Positions 10,582 through 22,039 of a DNA stretch of 64,000 bases are shown here, piece after piece (the stretch's first letter is position 1; every line of letters begins with the position of its first letter). The stretch spans positions 2,619,150 through 2,683,149 of the forward strand of contig VZQC01007982.1 of NCBI GenBank assembly GCA_009823505.1, read 5' to 3'. The notes beneath the pieces were generated by a model. It searched no databases. It was not told where the DNA came from and saw only the letters and a list, made by a program, of their open reading frames with translations. The translations under genes were made by a program, and so were the position numbers. The stretch comes from Rhizomys pruinosus. Its lineage: Eukaryota; Chordata; Mammalia; Rodentia; Spalacidae.

Positions 10582-12162
10582 GGGGCTAGGTAAGAGTTTA
10601 AGGGGGGAAATAAGCAAGTTTCCTTATACTGCTGAGCCATGGGGAACATTTGTTTTGAATCCTCTAGAACTGAGCCTGGGAATCTCCTATGGAACATAGA
10701 CTGATAACTTTTGGCAAACAGTCAACCAAACAAAAATATGCTGGCAGAAATACACCCTGCAATTCCTCCTGTCGCTGCAGGCCTTGCACCAGCAGCTCTA
10801 GAAGAGACCTAGACTAGCAGGTTAGTGTTAATGAACCTTTGCCTGTAGGTTAAGGAATTAAGAAACAAAACAAGGCAATGGGATATGCAGAATAACTCAT
10901 ATTTTAAAGTCAAACTTTTGGGTGACCAAGGATGCATCTTGGGGAACAAACCACTCGGCACTTCCCCAGGTGGCCTACAGACAGGCTGCCTACCAGCACG
11001 GCTGGTGAAGCTGCCCTAGGGAAGGAAGGGTCACTCAGTGATCATTGATGGTTCAAATATCCATCCCAGACCCAGGAAGGGAAAGAGGGAATGAGGCCCT
11101 GGGAAGTAGGTGTGGGAATCCAACCCCAACTCCTACGGAAATGGTCAAGGTCATCCCAGCTGCATCTCGGAGGAATTGTGCTAAGTTGCAGACCACACAG
11201 GAGCTTCTGTAGTCCCTTCTCCCCAGCCTTCACAGCATGGCCATAAGTTGGTTCTTCTCAGTGCCGTTCAGATGTGAGGAAACGGAATGAATCCAGACTG
11301 GATCTGTTCACAGACAGCTTCTTTGGTTTACCTCACTCTTCCGGCTGGGTAGCAGGCCTATCCTCTGCCCTCATTCCCTCTTGCTTGGCTAAGATTCTAC
11401 AGGAAGGAAGAAGTATGACCCTGTGACACCCACCCAGGGGAGGCCTTCTCCTAACAGAGGCAATCTGCCTGAGGCAGGACCTGGGGTGCGGGGGTGCAGA
11501 GGTGCTATTTGAAAGCTGTTCCTATCCTTGCCCTGGAGAATCCTGGTTCCATGAGCCTCCCAGGAGTGATGCTGATGATTCTCCCTGGGCTAAGTGATGA
11601 GCTGGGCCTGCCACAGACAGTGGGGCCCCATTACCTGCCTATACTAATGTAGGCTTCTGTGCCTGGGCATAGGGCCGAGGGGGGTGGGATATGGACCTGC
11701 CAAGCATGGAGGGTGGGTTCCAGGCTCAGGACAGGAGACAGCTGCACAGGGGTAAAGGCAGACTGGGTTTGGAGGATTTCTTTCCTGGTGCCTAAATCAG
11801 AACAGATGGGCCCAGGCACAAGAGAAGGGCCTGGGATTGCAGACTGAACACTGTAGGTCAAATAAATAGCTAGCTTTGTGTTTGCTGTCCTTGCCATTAG
11901 GAAGAGTGGGCAGAGCCAGGGGCTACAGAGAGGGCAATGGTGACCCTTCTTACCCCTAGGCCAGCAGGTACGCAGCTTTGCCACAACCAACAATCCAAAG
12001 GGAGTAACAGCAGGGAGGGCTTCAATGGCAAGGGCATCTCTTCAGCACACTACTCTGCAGCCCTCCTGTGACCCTGCGAGTACAAAAGCCCATTCAGCCT
12101 CAGGGGCCACCTGTTCACAGAGGCTCCGCCCCCAGGCTTCTCACTCTTCAGGCTTTCTCTTT

Positions 12163-12562
12163 TTTTTTTTTTTTTTTCCACAACAGTTTTTTTTTATTGA
12201 TGCTTTTGCATTTCATACATCATTTTCCATTCAGTTCAGGTATATCCTCCCTTCCCTTCACCCCCACCCCCACCCCAACCGAGATCATGCATTCTGCCAT
12301 GACTGTCCTGCATATCTCTCTCAGTTTTTTTTTTTTCCATTTTTTAGCTATAAGTGATAATCCATGAGTACAAGCATCCTTCATGTATAACCATTTGCAG
12401 GCTGTTGTGCCAAACACCCACAGCCCCACCTTGAGCGCGGGGGTGAGGGGTTGTATGTTCAATCAGTTAATCAAATGAGGGTCCAGACTACATTGCTGTA
12501 GTTTCACCCTTCACCCCAATCGCAGCCCTTACATTCTACCACGCCCCCTCTTCCGCAGATTA
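12163..12562 (-). mobile_element. 5'-truncated non-LTR retroelement, family not recognised
   Basis: The insert is flanked by the duplication TTCAGGCTTTCTCT (about 12149-12162 and 12567-12580). The left edge is a T-run, and just inside it TTTTTTATTGATGC is the complement of an AATAAA signal, so it is a polyadenylated copy of a minus-strand transcript. The right part is GC-richer (GCGCGGGGGTGAGGGGTTG). The layout resembles a truncated L1 3' UTR, but the sequence does not match the L1 3' ends I remember. Confidence 0.7.
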
Positions 12563-12608
12563 TTCAGGCTTTCTCTATGCCCTCTCTTGCTCTGTTTGTC
12601 TGTCTCTA

Positions 12609-12612
12609 ACAC

Positions 12613-12655
<43 letters not shown>

Positions 12656-12661
12656 GCACAT
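12609..12661. repeat. (CA)n microsatellite
   Basis: CA dinucleotides ending in CGCACGCACA variants. Confidence 0.97.
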
Positions 12662-12962
12662 ACACTACCTTCCTTCCTCCTTTCAGCTACAGGAAAGGTT
12701 GCCAAAAATGACTATGAAAACAGACAACCTCAGGATGAGGGTGGAGTGAATCCTGAGTGGTTCTCTTTGCTGTGATCTTGAGGGTCAGGCTTGTTGGGGG
12801 CCCTCAACAAAGGCCAGAGTCACTCTGCCCAAGGTCTTGCCCTGGACAGGAGCTTAACAGATGTGCTGATCTGAGCACAGAGAGCAATCCCACCCCGTCA
12901 CTACGTCAGAGGCCTGGTCCCCAAGAAGCTTTAGGGCAGAGACAGACAACCTAACCTGGTCA

Positions 12963-13047
12963 TTTTTTTTTTTTTTTTTTAATTTATGAGCTTATCACAG
13001 TGTCTGGGATTGAAAGGGCAGGACTGTTCCCAAATGCATGCGTGTGT

Positions 13048-13081
<34 letters not shown>

Positions 13082-13113
13082 TGTCTGTCTGTCTGTCTTT
13101 CTGTCTCTCTCTC
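12963..13113. repeat. T-run and compound (TG)n(TCTG)n microsatellite
   Basis: A run of about 18 T at 12963-12980. After about 60 bp of single-copy sequence comes (TG)n at 13041-13080, passing into CTGT tetranucleotides and a TC run. Confidence 0.9.
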
Positions 13114-13844
13114 AGGGGAGCACTGCTGCTTCCTCCCTTCCTTCCTAGCACAGCTCCTAAGGCCTGGCATCGTCAGTCTGGCTTCCACACTGATCTGCTC
13201 ACACCTAGCCCTTGCCTTCCTCTGGCCTGGTTATGTCCTCATTGTTCTCTCGTCCAGCCATGCACATGCATCACATGCTCACTGAAAAGGACAGAGCAGT
13301 ACATGGCAGGAGGAGTGACTTCTGTGCTTGATCCTACCCAAAACCCGCAAGCTGCACTGACCAGGAAAAGAGGAAGCGCTCTCTGCCTGGGGTGCCTGGA
13401 TGTTTACATATGTCAAAGCTTTTCAGATGGAACACTCAGGATCTATGCACTTGGCTATACACAAGCCTAAAATTGTATCTTGATTAAAGATATCTTAGAA
13501 ACCCAGGGCCCTACCCTTGTTCATCCACTGTGTGTGTCAGGAGCTATCCTTGGTCATTAACTCTGGGAAGCAGGGGAAAGGAAGTAGTATAGTGAGCAGG
13601 TGGTCTGGGCTCATAAGCTGTGTCCTGCTGGGGAAGCTGAGCTTCATCAGATACCTAGGGCACAGCTTCAATGCTAGTGTCTGCCCTCGTCGTGTATCAC
13701 TTAACTAGGAGCTCGCACTTATGGAGAACCACACAGTGACATGTAAGAGCTCTTTGGACTTGTACAGCAACCTTTCTTACTTCATCTTATCCTTCAAACA
13801 TGCCATGGTTGTTGTTCTCCTTCCTTAAAAACCTAATTGGAGCT

Positions 13845-13960
13845 GGGTCTGGAGGTGTATGCTTTTATTCCCAGCACTAGTGAGGCAGAGGCAAGGGATC
13901 TGTGTGAGTTTGAGGCCAGCCTGATTTATACACTGAGGACCAGTCTCAATAAAACCAGTG
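13845..13960 (+). mobile_element. B1 SINE, diverged
   Basis: AGCTGGGTCTGGAGGTGTAT followed by CCCAGCACTAGTGAGGCAGA. The 3' quarter is decayed. Confidence 0.7.
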
Positions 13961-13990
13961 CCCTCCCCCTTCATATATATAAAACTCTTT

Positions 13991-14222
13991 TGGGGCTGGA
14001 AAGATGACTCAGTGATTAAGAACACTGGCTGCTCTTGCAGAGGACCCAGGTTCAATTCCCAGTTCCCAGCCTTCCTAACAACCTTCCTAACTCCAGTACC
14101 AGGGGATCTGATGCCCTCTTCTGGCTTCCCACAGGCATTGCATGACATAGGTGTACTTGGATACATGCACTCCAAGCACTCATACACATAAAATATAAAT
14201 AATAAATAAATAAAATTATTTA
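13991..14222 (+). mobile_element. B2-family SINE
   Basis: The tRNA-like head GGGGCTGGAAAGATGACTCA is followed by a B-box (AGGTTCAATTCCC) and an A/T-rich tail with AATAAATAAA. It directly follows the B1. Confidence 0.85.
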
Positions 14223-14839
14223 CAACCTGGATACCAAGTTTCTTCCCTGTGGTGTTATGGTTACTCATCCTTATTTGTTGATTCCATATTGCAAACTCAG
14301 CTAATTGTTAACATTCATTATTAGCCCCAAACACGCTACCATGACACTTTGGAGGTTACTCATGTATATGGAGTAGGGAATGACTCAAGTCACATGTTCC
14401 CAGCTGGAGCTGGAAGAGGTGACATTTTGTCTTCTAGTTTCAGTAACTGCACTATAAACAAGGGTCCTTCAAGGCCTTTTTAGTGCCACATTTCTACGTT
14501 TTGACTTATGAGTTGTGTTGAAGTGCTAATCACACCAAGGCCATTGTTCAATACAGGGAGAAGGTATGTGTGTATTAGAGAAGCTTGGTTCACACTCGAA
14601 GGATAGTCCAAAGATGCACAGGCAGAGACCAAGAGGATCATGGGGTGGCAATAAACAGGGGTAAGCTAAGGCAAAGGATAGCCAGGGTCATTGGTGAAGA
14701 TGGACATCATGCAGGGAAGTGCATATCCTGGCATATCCAGGACTCTCCAAGCTTTGTTCAGGTATGAAGTTACAGAGCTGTTGGCCATGAGTTCAAAGTT
14801 AATAAATCAACAATGCTGTTATGCCTTAATCCATTTTAT

Positions 14840-15075
14840 TTTATTTTATTTTATTTTATTTTATTTTACTTCTTATGTGTATGAACGTGCTGCTTGCATG
14901 TAGGTTGGTGCACCCATGTCGTGCAATGCTGCGGAGGTCAGAAGAGGGCACTGGATTCCCCTGGAACTGGAGTTAAAGATGGTTCTTAGTCGCCATGTGG
15001 GTGCTGGGAATTGAACCCGGGTCCTCTGCAAGAGTAGTCAGTGCTCTTAACCGCTGAGCCATCTCTCCAGCCCCT
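14840..15075 (-). mobile_element. B2-family SINE
   Basis: A TTTTA-repeat tail lies left and the head (GAGCCATCTCTCCAGCCCC) right. The target duplication TTAATCCATTTTA is present at about 14826 and again at about 15079. This copy lacks the internal duplication of the younger B2s at 48-59 kb. Confidence 0.9.
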
Positions 15076-17630
15076 GGGTTAATCCATTTTAATCCATTGA
15101 TGAAAACGTTGTGGCCAAAGGTTCCCAGGAGCTTGACCTTATATTTCTTTTAGAAGGAGTGGTGTGGTATTTACTAATTCAGTGTTCAGGGCTTTGTAGA
15201 ATATACTACCACATGTGGTGAGAAAGAATCAACTGTGCGTCCCTAAAGCCTCACAGGTGTGCAAGACGTGAGGACTAGACTCTACTGATTTCCACTCCAG
15301 CAGTCACCACAAGGTCTCCATTACATACCCATCATAGCTCTCAGTGTGGTACACTGGGCAGAGAGACCCCAGAAGAACCAGCTCAGTCCTAGATGCCAGA
15401 CAAGACAACAACCCTGGTCAGCTCCTGTTCTCTGAGAGCCTGCACTTAGTAAGGGCTGGGATATGATATTCAAACTTGGGATTCCAGGCTAAAGGAGGTG
15501 AGGGGAGGCAACAGGAACATCTGCCAGTTAAGAAAAAGCAGCTTGAAGCTGTGACACCCTCAGGAACCCAAGCCTGGCATTCAAGGAGAACCATCTGGAA
15601 CTAAACCCCAAGACGCAAGACACTCATAGACTTTCAGCGTATAAGATCCCTGTCCATTCTACTGTAGGTGCCACAGCATTCTAATGACCATCAAGCATCT
15701 GACTCAGGTGGCTAGCAGGCTTCATTCAGTTCTCCCATAATTCCATGATGTGGGCGAACAAAGCATCAGCCTTTCCAGCCCACATGGGAGGAAACGGGGA
15801 TGCTGGGAGATATGGATTTGGAGTCTTTTTGTCAGAACACACTGGTCATCCCCATGGCTGTTCTGGTGAAACAGGAGCTGTTGGCTGCCCTGTGTGGTAG
15901 CTGTCTTCATGGGTGTCCTCATGGGTGACCCTGACTATCCTTTACTTTTCGGCCCCGTCAAGAGTCAGCTATTATATTACACATAAACTAGGCCCATAAG
16001 GAAGTAGTATCTGGTACCTTCTCCTTTCAGTCCTGCTTAACTCAGCATGGGGCTTGGGGGTGGAAGCAGGATGCTCCAGCCCCTCTGCAACCTTCTCAGA
16101 GCTCCGGTGCCCCAAGTTCTCATGGAGATCAGAGTCCTACGGGGCTGGGACAGCATCATGACACAAAGTAACAGGAACACAGGGATCTGTGTTGGATCTT
16201 TCACTGTTTCAGGGAGGGGCTGGTTCTTCTGACTGCTCTGAGGAGTGACATGTGTCATGTTGGGAACAACTAAGCCATGCTCCACCAACAGAAAACCTGG
16301 TAGCCTCCAGTTCCCTAGTGAGGGCACTAGGTTGGGAATACATTCCCTTTCTGAGAGATCTCACAAAGAACTTTATCTCCTTCTGCCTTATAATGTAGCA
16401 TCAAGGAAGTCTTCTGGCTTAAGAGGAGCTGTTCTGCATGCTGAATGCATCCCTCTGTCCTATTTGTGTGGGGCATTCCTGGGTTCTCTGCACTGTTACC
16501 TGATGACTTTGGTATACACTTGAACAGTTTCTGATCTCTCTACTTTATGTACATTTCTGTGTAGCTCTCTGGTTCTTCATTTCTTTCTTCTGTAATATAC
16601 CTGAGGGGTTTCAGGCCTTCCCTTAAGGAACTGAAGCTTTCATTATATCTGACACTGAGATAGGGAAGTTGGCTGTTCCCTGGGAGAGATTGTATGGGAA
16701 ATTAGGAGGGTATTTCTAACTGTCAAAATCTAAGAGAGTGTTTTCTCCCTTCGGGAGAAGGGAGAGACAAGATCTTACTTCCAATTTCTCAAAGCTCAAA
16801 ATTACTGAAAATTACAATAAATGTCATTGGTCCCAAATAATTCACACTCTTAGTGGGAAGACTGAAGCCTTCTTACTTTGTAATGCTTGTGCCCAACCGG
16901 ACGTTATTGGGTTTCAGGTGGTCACAGGATGCAACCAGAGCTGGATCCGGGTCAGATTCCATTGGAATGGATGGGCCCACCATGGTGGCTCCTCCAGTTC
17001 ATGAGAATAAAGATATCCAGATCTCTAAAGGAATTAAGCTCTCACCCATTTCTTGGCTGCTGGTCTGCACCCTCAGTTCATTTATCAAGGTACTGTTTGT
17101 CTCCCTTTTAGTGGGACTGCCCTCTCCCCTGTTCTAGAAAACCAAATGGAGCTAGCATAGTAGAGAGAGTACATGCTAGCACTTGGCCTGGCCTTCTTTT
17201 TCCCCCCAACAGCCAGCTGATGAGTTTATGACAGCAAAGAGAGAGTACTTAGGTTTGCCAGACTTAAACCACATACTCAAGTACTAGAAAATTCTACAGT
17301 TGGATTGTAGAGCATATTGAGTAAATACTGATTACTAGATGGTATCACATACCCATATGATTTAGTGGCTTAGGAGAACCTTGAGACAAAAGCCATATGC
17401 TCTTTTTTTGGGGAGGGGGGGGTCTCAGTGCTGAAGAATCAGTCTATAGCCAAACTGAAGTCAGAAAAGTCTAGGATTCCATCTTCCTATGGCCTTCCTT
17501 CCAGGTATCACTGTCCATGGCGATAGCCATATTCTGACCTGTCATCATTCTGTGGTACCACTGCCATATATGTCTTAGGGGAATTGGACTGTTTGAAATG
17601 AAGACAAAAAGAACAGAAGAGAAATAGAAC

Positions 17631-17720
17631 TCGTGAAGGGTGCCCAGATGGAAGAACGAGGAAAGAGGAGAATGAGGAAAGGGAGGAGGAAGCAGGAGGG
17701 GGGAGGAGGAAGGGGCCGAA
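17631..17720 (-). promoter_or_regulatory. Pyrimidine-rich tract just after an exon donor
   Basis: Directly 3' of the GTGAGTACC donor of the PSI exon, the minus strand is about 90 nt of C/T-rich sequence (blocks such as CCTTCCTCCTCCCCCCTCC). Pyrimidine tracts immediately after donors are the usual binding setting for TIA1/PTB-type splicing factors. A role here is inference. Confidence 0.4.
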
Positions 17721-17729
17721 GGTACTCAC

Positions 17730-17830
17730 ATGTTGTGGAGCACACACCAGCCACAGTGGGGATCACCGGAGCCTAGGCACTCCCCACAGCTTCGGTACTG
17801 CCCGCAAGACTCCACTGGGACTCTGGTGAG
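17730..17830 (-). CDS. Plxna4: Plexin-A4 internal exon (first PSI domain)
   Basis: This 101-nt minus-strand exon follows a TTCTGCCCTAG acceptor and ends at a GTGAGTACC donor. It starts in phase 0 and encodes 33 codons plus two bases. The peptide opens [18 protein letters not shown] and continues to [14 protein letters not shown]. This is the junction between the last blade of the sema propeller and the cysteine-rich PSI (plexin-semaphorin-integrin) module. Five of the eight PSI cysteines are here and three lie in the next exon. The CGWC motif with its tryptophan is the PSI core. The codon split over the junction reads Met (HNM-C). My memory of plexin-A4 orthologues is Thr at this place, with Met in A1 to A3, so this may be a lineage change. 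Sema-domain exons must lie upstream, beyond position 64000. Confidence 0.94.
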
Positions 17831-18399
17831 CTAGGGCAGAACAGTAAAGACAATGCAATTAATCAAGAGTCTGCAGAGCATCCACTGTCCATTGCTAAAG
17901 CTGCTGTCTAAACATCGTCCTATCACCTAAGACGCTATAGGAGCACGAAGGTATTTAGAGCCCCGGAATCAAAGAGACTTTGAAGGGGCCGTATTGGAGC
18001 AGGGAGAGGCACAGCATCCTGAAGACGCTACCACCAACTAGGTTCTAAGATGCATTTGGGAATAATACAAACCCCAGAGAGTTCACCCAAAGTTATTATA
18101 AAAGAACCTTACCTAGTACACACTGCTCACACCCTTAAATATTTCTGGGACTGTCCAACCCACCACATTTGTTTCCCATCAATGTAATAAACCAGAAGGT
18201 TCACTCCTTCTCCATCTTGCTTCACTTTTCCCCCCGCCCTGTTGCTTTACATCTCAGCATTTTTGTTTTTGCAGGGTACTTAACACCCCCGCACAGCACC
18301 TTCTCTTGTCTTCTTCCTACCTTTTAAACAAGATGCCTAACCCACCCTGTGGCTGTTCTCTGCCCCCTCGTCCTCGTCCTCATATGTTGGTCAACCAGC

Positions 18400-18690
18400 T
18401 CCACAAATTTTTTGACTGCGGTGCTTTCAAAGATCAGCCTTGCTATTTCTCCCCCTGTGCGCACCCACTCCATAATTCAAGGCTTCCTCTCCAACCCAAA
18501 GACTTTACACCACCTTCCAGCAGCAGCTTGTTAACATAAAATGTTCCACATGACATTTTTGCTTAGCCCAAATGCTTCCATTTCCTGCACGCTCTTAAAT
18601 ATCTTTCGAATTTCTTTGTTCTCCAAGACAGCCTTGATGTCTCCTTACATGACGCCTTAGTACCTGTTACATAGTAGGTACTTAAAGCTG
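18400..18690 (+). repeat. Possible L2 LINE relic
   Basis: The end GTACCTGTTACATAGTAGGT, then ACTTAAAGC matches the L2 terminus (…gcacatagtaggtgctcaat…). The upstream part is too decayed to delimit. Confidence 0.45.
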
Positions 18691-18834
18691 ACACTCACAA
18701 TCAAATGGGATTTTTATTTTCTTTTTATAGCCTTGGTCTTTATTCTCTATTTTGCTGGTTTCTTCTTTACAAAAAGGTTTTTTTTTTTTTTTCCATGCAT
18801 CCTTTTTCATTTGGGATTTTTTTTTTTTAATCTA

Positions 18835-19125
18835 AATGGAAGGCTTCCTGCCTAGTCTTTCGGCCAGAGCTAGGAGAATTGGATGTGGTCATCATCAGAC
18901 AGCAGCAGAGCAAACTATGGCCAGGCTGACCCAGCTGAGCCCTCTCTGCTCTTGAGCGAGTGCACAGGCAGTCTTTTCCCTGCTGTTTCATAAAGTGTCT
19001 GCCGCTGTAAAATGATGTCCACTTGGCAGGAGCTGCTTGTAACTCGCACACAGGCAAACTGGCACCAGAGCCTGCTCAATTAGTCTCCAAACTCTATTGG
19101 AATTAATTAATAATTAATTCCAAGT
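18835..19125. promoter_or_regulatory. Candidate conserved noncoding element with TAAT palindrome
   Basis: Single-copy sequence between repeat-rich flanks. It ends in a perfect palindrome at 19099-19121 whose arms are GGAATTAATTA and its complement about a central A, carrying TAAT homeodomain cores. An earlier part contains TAAAATGATG and GGCAGGAGCTGC. The enhancer reading is inference. Confidence 0.35.
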
Positions 19126-19309
19126 CCCATGTGATCTCTTTTCCTTTAACTTTCATATTCCTTTATACATCTTCTTGTTCTCCAAAACACACATTGATTC
19201 TTTTTAATGGTCACCCCAACTTTCCCTCCTCTCATTTTTACAGTTTTGTCCTCGGCCTCTATGCTCCTTTTCTAATGTCTTTTTTACATCTTTGGAATTT
19301 TGTCTTTTT

Positions 19310-19497
19310 TACTTTTATTTGTGTGTGTGTGGTGTGTATGCATGTGCATGTGCCTTAGCACACAGGTGGCTCTCAGAGAACAATAGGAGAGAGTCAGTTC
19401 TCTCCCTCGAACATATGGGCTCTGGGGATCCAAATCAGGCTGTCAGGTTTGGCTGCAAGCACCTTTACCCACTGGGCCATCTTGCTGGCCCTGGAAT
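19310..19497 (-). mobile_element. B3-family SINE
   Basis: Reverse orientation: a TG-rich left end, GAGAGAGTCAGTTCTCTCCC, then GGGCCATCTTGCTGGCCC at the right, which is the B3 head complement. Confidence 0.75.
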
Positions 19498-20175
19498 GTT
19501 ATCTCAGCTTCTGTTACTGCCCAGGTAATCTGCAAAGGTCATGCCTGACTCTGCCCCACACAACCTCACAATCTTCGTAATTAAGCTCCATAATCAGTTT
19601 CTTAAGAATTACCCCACTAGTTCTACAGGCAGCTAAGAAGTCCCCCTATTCCAGATGCCTCTTTAATTTCTCTGCCTCTCTTTAAGTAAGCAAAGGCATG
19701 CTAGTCACGTAAACACATGCGTGGTTCCCAACCCAGAGGACCCCAACTCCTAGGAATCCAGGAATAGGCATGAGAGTCATAAGCTATTTTCAATATTTCT
19801 AAAAGCCTAATGGAAATTAGATTGTTGCTATTTGATGTTTTATGCATGCTCATGATGAGTGCCCCATACTAAGAATAGGAAATGTATTATTACTTAATAA
19901 ATACAGTTTGTTTAGTAGACAAAATCTTTCAAAACGTGATGCCCAGAGGGAGGGAAATAATAATAAAAAGGGCTGTAGATGGTGAAAGTTGGGAACTGGG
20001 AGCACATAACCATGTTTTCATGGGTTCCAGCTGCCCGTCTGGCACTCCATATTTTGCATGGGTTTAAAGAAAGAAAAATTATGCCTTGTTCAATCAAGAG
20101 TTTTCTTGGCCTAAACTTAATTAATGTCCTCCCCAGATCTTCTACTTGACTGCCATGTTCTATAATCTGTCTCGG

Positions 20176-20398
20176 ATAGATTCCAGGGTATACCCTGAGG
20201 TTCTGGGGTATAATGTGGAGTTCTAGTGTGTGCCAGGCAGTTTGGGGTTATGTCCTGAGATTTTGGAATATGTCCCAGGATTCTGGGATGCTCCCTGGGT
20301 TCTGGGGTATATTTTAGGTTCCAGGATATTTCCTGGGGCTCTGAGGTGTTTGGTTCTGAGGCACTCTCTGGGATCCCAGAGTGCTCCCTGGAGTCAGT
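20176..20398. repeat. Degenerate minisatellite, about 20-bp unit, about 11 copies
   Basis: Units resemble GGTTCTGGGGTATATCCTGA. They recur roughly every 19-22 bp as TTCTGGGGTAT, TTTTGGAATATGTCCCAGG, ATTCTGGGATGCTCCCTGG and TTCCAGGATATTTCCTGG. Copies differ at many sites, so the array is old. Confidence 0.75.
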
Positions 20399-20531
20399 CA
20401 CTCAGTGAATATGATATTCTCAGAAAACTTTGCATTCTAAAAACATCTTGCAACTGCTGTTTAAATGTCAATAGCCCAAAATTACAAAATTCTTCCTCTC
20501 TTGATTTTAAACAGTTGTGAATTTGTTAATT

Positions 20532-20552
20532 TTTGTTGTTGTTGTTGTTGTT
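20532..20552. repeat. (TTG)n
   Basis: About seven GTT trinucleotides. Confidence 0.9.
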
Positions 20553-20649
20553 CAGTTCAAAACCTGTCTTGGCCATTAACTAACAATAAGATCCTATTGT
20601 CTCTGAGACTAGCTCATTCTTAACCATAGACATAAAAGTGCCCCCTAAG

Positions 20650-20815
20650 GAGCCAAGCTGGGCATGGTAGCTTGCATGCACTCTTTTAATCCAAGCACTG
20701 GAGGCAAAGGCAGGTGCATCTCTGTGAGATTGAGGCTAGCCTGGCTTCTATAGCTAAGTTCCAGGCCAAAGTGGAGCGGCAAGGAGACCTGGCTTCAGTC
20801 CAAGCAAATAAAACA
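20650..20815 (+). mobile_element. B1 SINE, diverged
   Basis: AGCTGGGCATGGTAGCTTGC and GGAGGCAAAGGCAGGTGCAT, with an A-rich end (AAATAAAACAAACAG). Confidence 0.75.
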
Positions 20816-21377
20816 AACAGAACTCAAATCCCCCCTAACTTATACCCTCCCAAAGCACAGACAAGTTCTTGACATTGAAACTGTTTTGTAAATGGTTCAG
20901 AGCTTCACAAGCACAGGCTACGATTGCCACTGTCTGCAGTGGACACTGCTCATTGTGCTGGTCCATCCTCCATGTCGCAGAGAACTGCTCGGAACCTTCC
21001 TAGCCCTCAAAAACTCCACTGGGAGTTAACAGACTCAGAAGACGTTTTCCTCCTTCATCTCTTCATCATGTTATTTCCTCCTTGAATATGATATCAGCCC
21101 TGACCCCGTTCCTTGCTTTACTCTTCAAATGGGACTCAAGGGAGCTAGCTGAGCTTCCTGTACCTTTCCTAGTTCCTGTACCAGCTTTGTGCCATTCTTT
21201 GACTTCATCTACACTTGTCTGTGTTGGACAGGGTACAAGTCCTAGGAGGTTCGAGAGCTAGGTGTTAGCCACAGCTTTGTTCCCGGCTCTCCAGATGAGT
21301 ATGAGTAATTCTTTCTGGGCCTCTTGTTAATCATCTAGAAAATGAACAACTACAATGGCTCCTTCTGAAACTGAGGG

Positions 21378-21581
21378 GCCAAGCCGAGCGTGGTGGCACA
21401 CGCCTGTAATCCCAGCACTGGGGAGGCAGAGGCAGGTGGATCTTTGTGAGTTCAAGGCCAGCCTGGTCTACAGAGTGAGTTCCAGGACAGCTGGGGCTAC
21501 AGGGAGACCCTGTCTCGAAAAGACAAAATAAATAAATAAACAAACAAACAAACAAATAAATAAATAAATAAATAAATAACA
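21378..21581 (+). mobile_element. B1 SINE with long A-rich tail
   Basis: An almost complete B1 from GCCGAGCGTGGTGGCACACG to CCCTGTCTCGAAAA, then (AAAC/AAAT)n. The duplication TGAGGGGCC lies at both sides (about 21371 and 21584). Confidence 0.92.
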
Positions 21582-22039
21582 ATTGAGGGGCCTGAGGGGA
21601 TTCTGACAGATCAAAAAGAGCAGCTGTTATCTGAGGGCTGGGTGTAATCTCCAACCCCTTTCCAGGAACTCCTTGGGGAATGACAGGGCCCGGGAATTCT
21701 CACGAGTCCCACTATCAGGCCACCTACTCTCCATATGCCCAGGCCCCGCCACTCTGGCTCCACCTTTCCCAGCCACCACATTGCTGTCCTCCCTCCTCAC
21801 TCTGTGAGCAATTCTAGAATGTGTCATAAGTCTTCCTGACACTTTAGAATCACTTTTGAAAACTGGAGCTAGTGCAGCTACATATCTTGGTCGCACAGGT
21901 GGCCAGATGGCTTCTGAGTCACCTTGCCCCTATAACCCTCTCTCTGCCCCAGTCCCTGGATTCTCCAGCCATACCTGACACCTAACAAAGCTGCCTCTCC
22001 ATCTCGTACCTCAGATCCTCTCCTGACCCTGAAATACAA

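Larger units (their letters stand above)
3883..17729 (-). other. Plxna4: Plxna4 intron of 13.8 kb
   Basis: This intron separates the two PSI-domain exons. Besides the listed repeats, the stretches 4800-5430, 6610-7550, 8610-9310, 10600-12140, 13115-13840, 14225-14820 and 15076-17620 look single-copy. I find no splice-bounded coding frame, RNA gene or further repeat family that I can name in them. Confidence 0.8.

Noticed and set aside
12986..13470. ORFs with Cys-Val repeats near 13000
   Set aside because: Frames of the (TG)n microsatellite.
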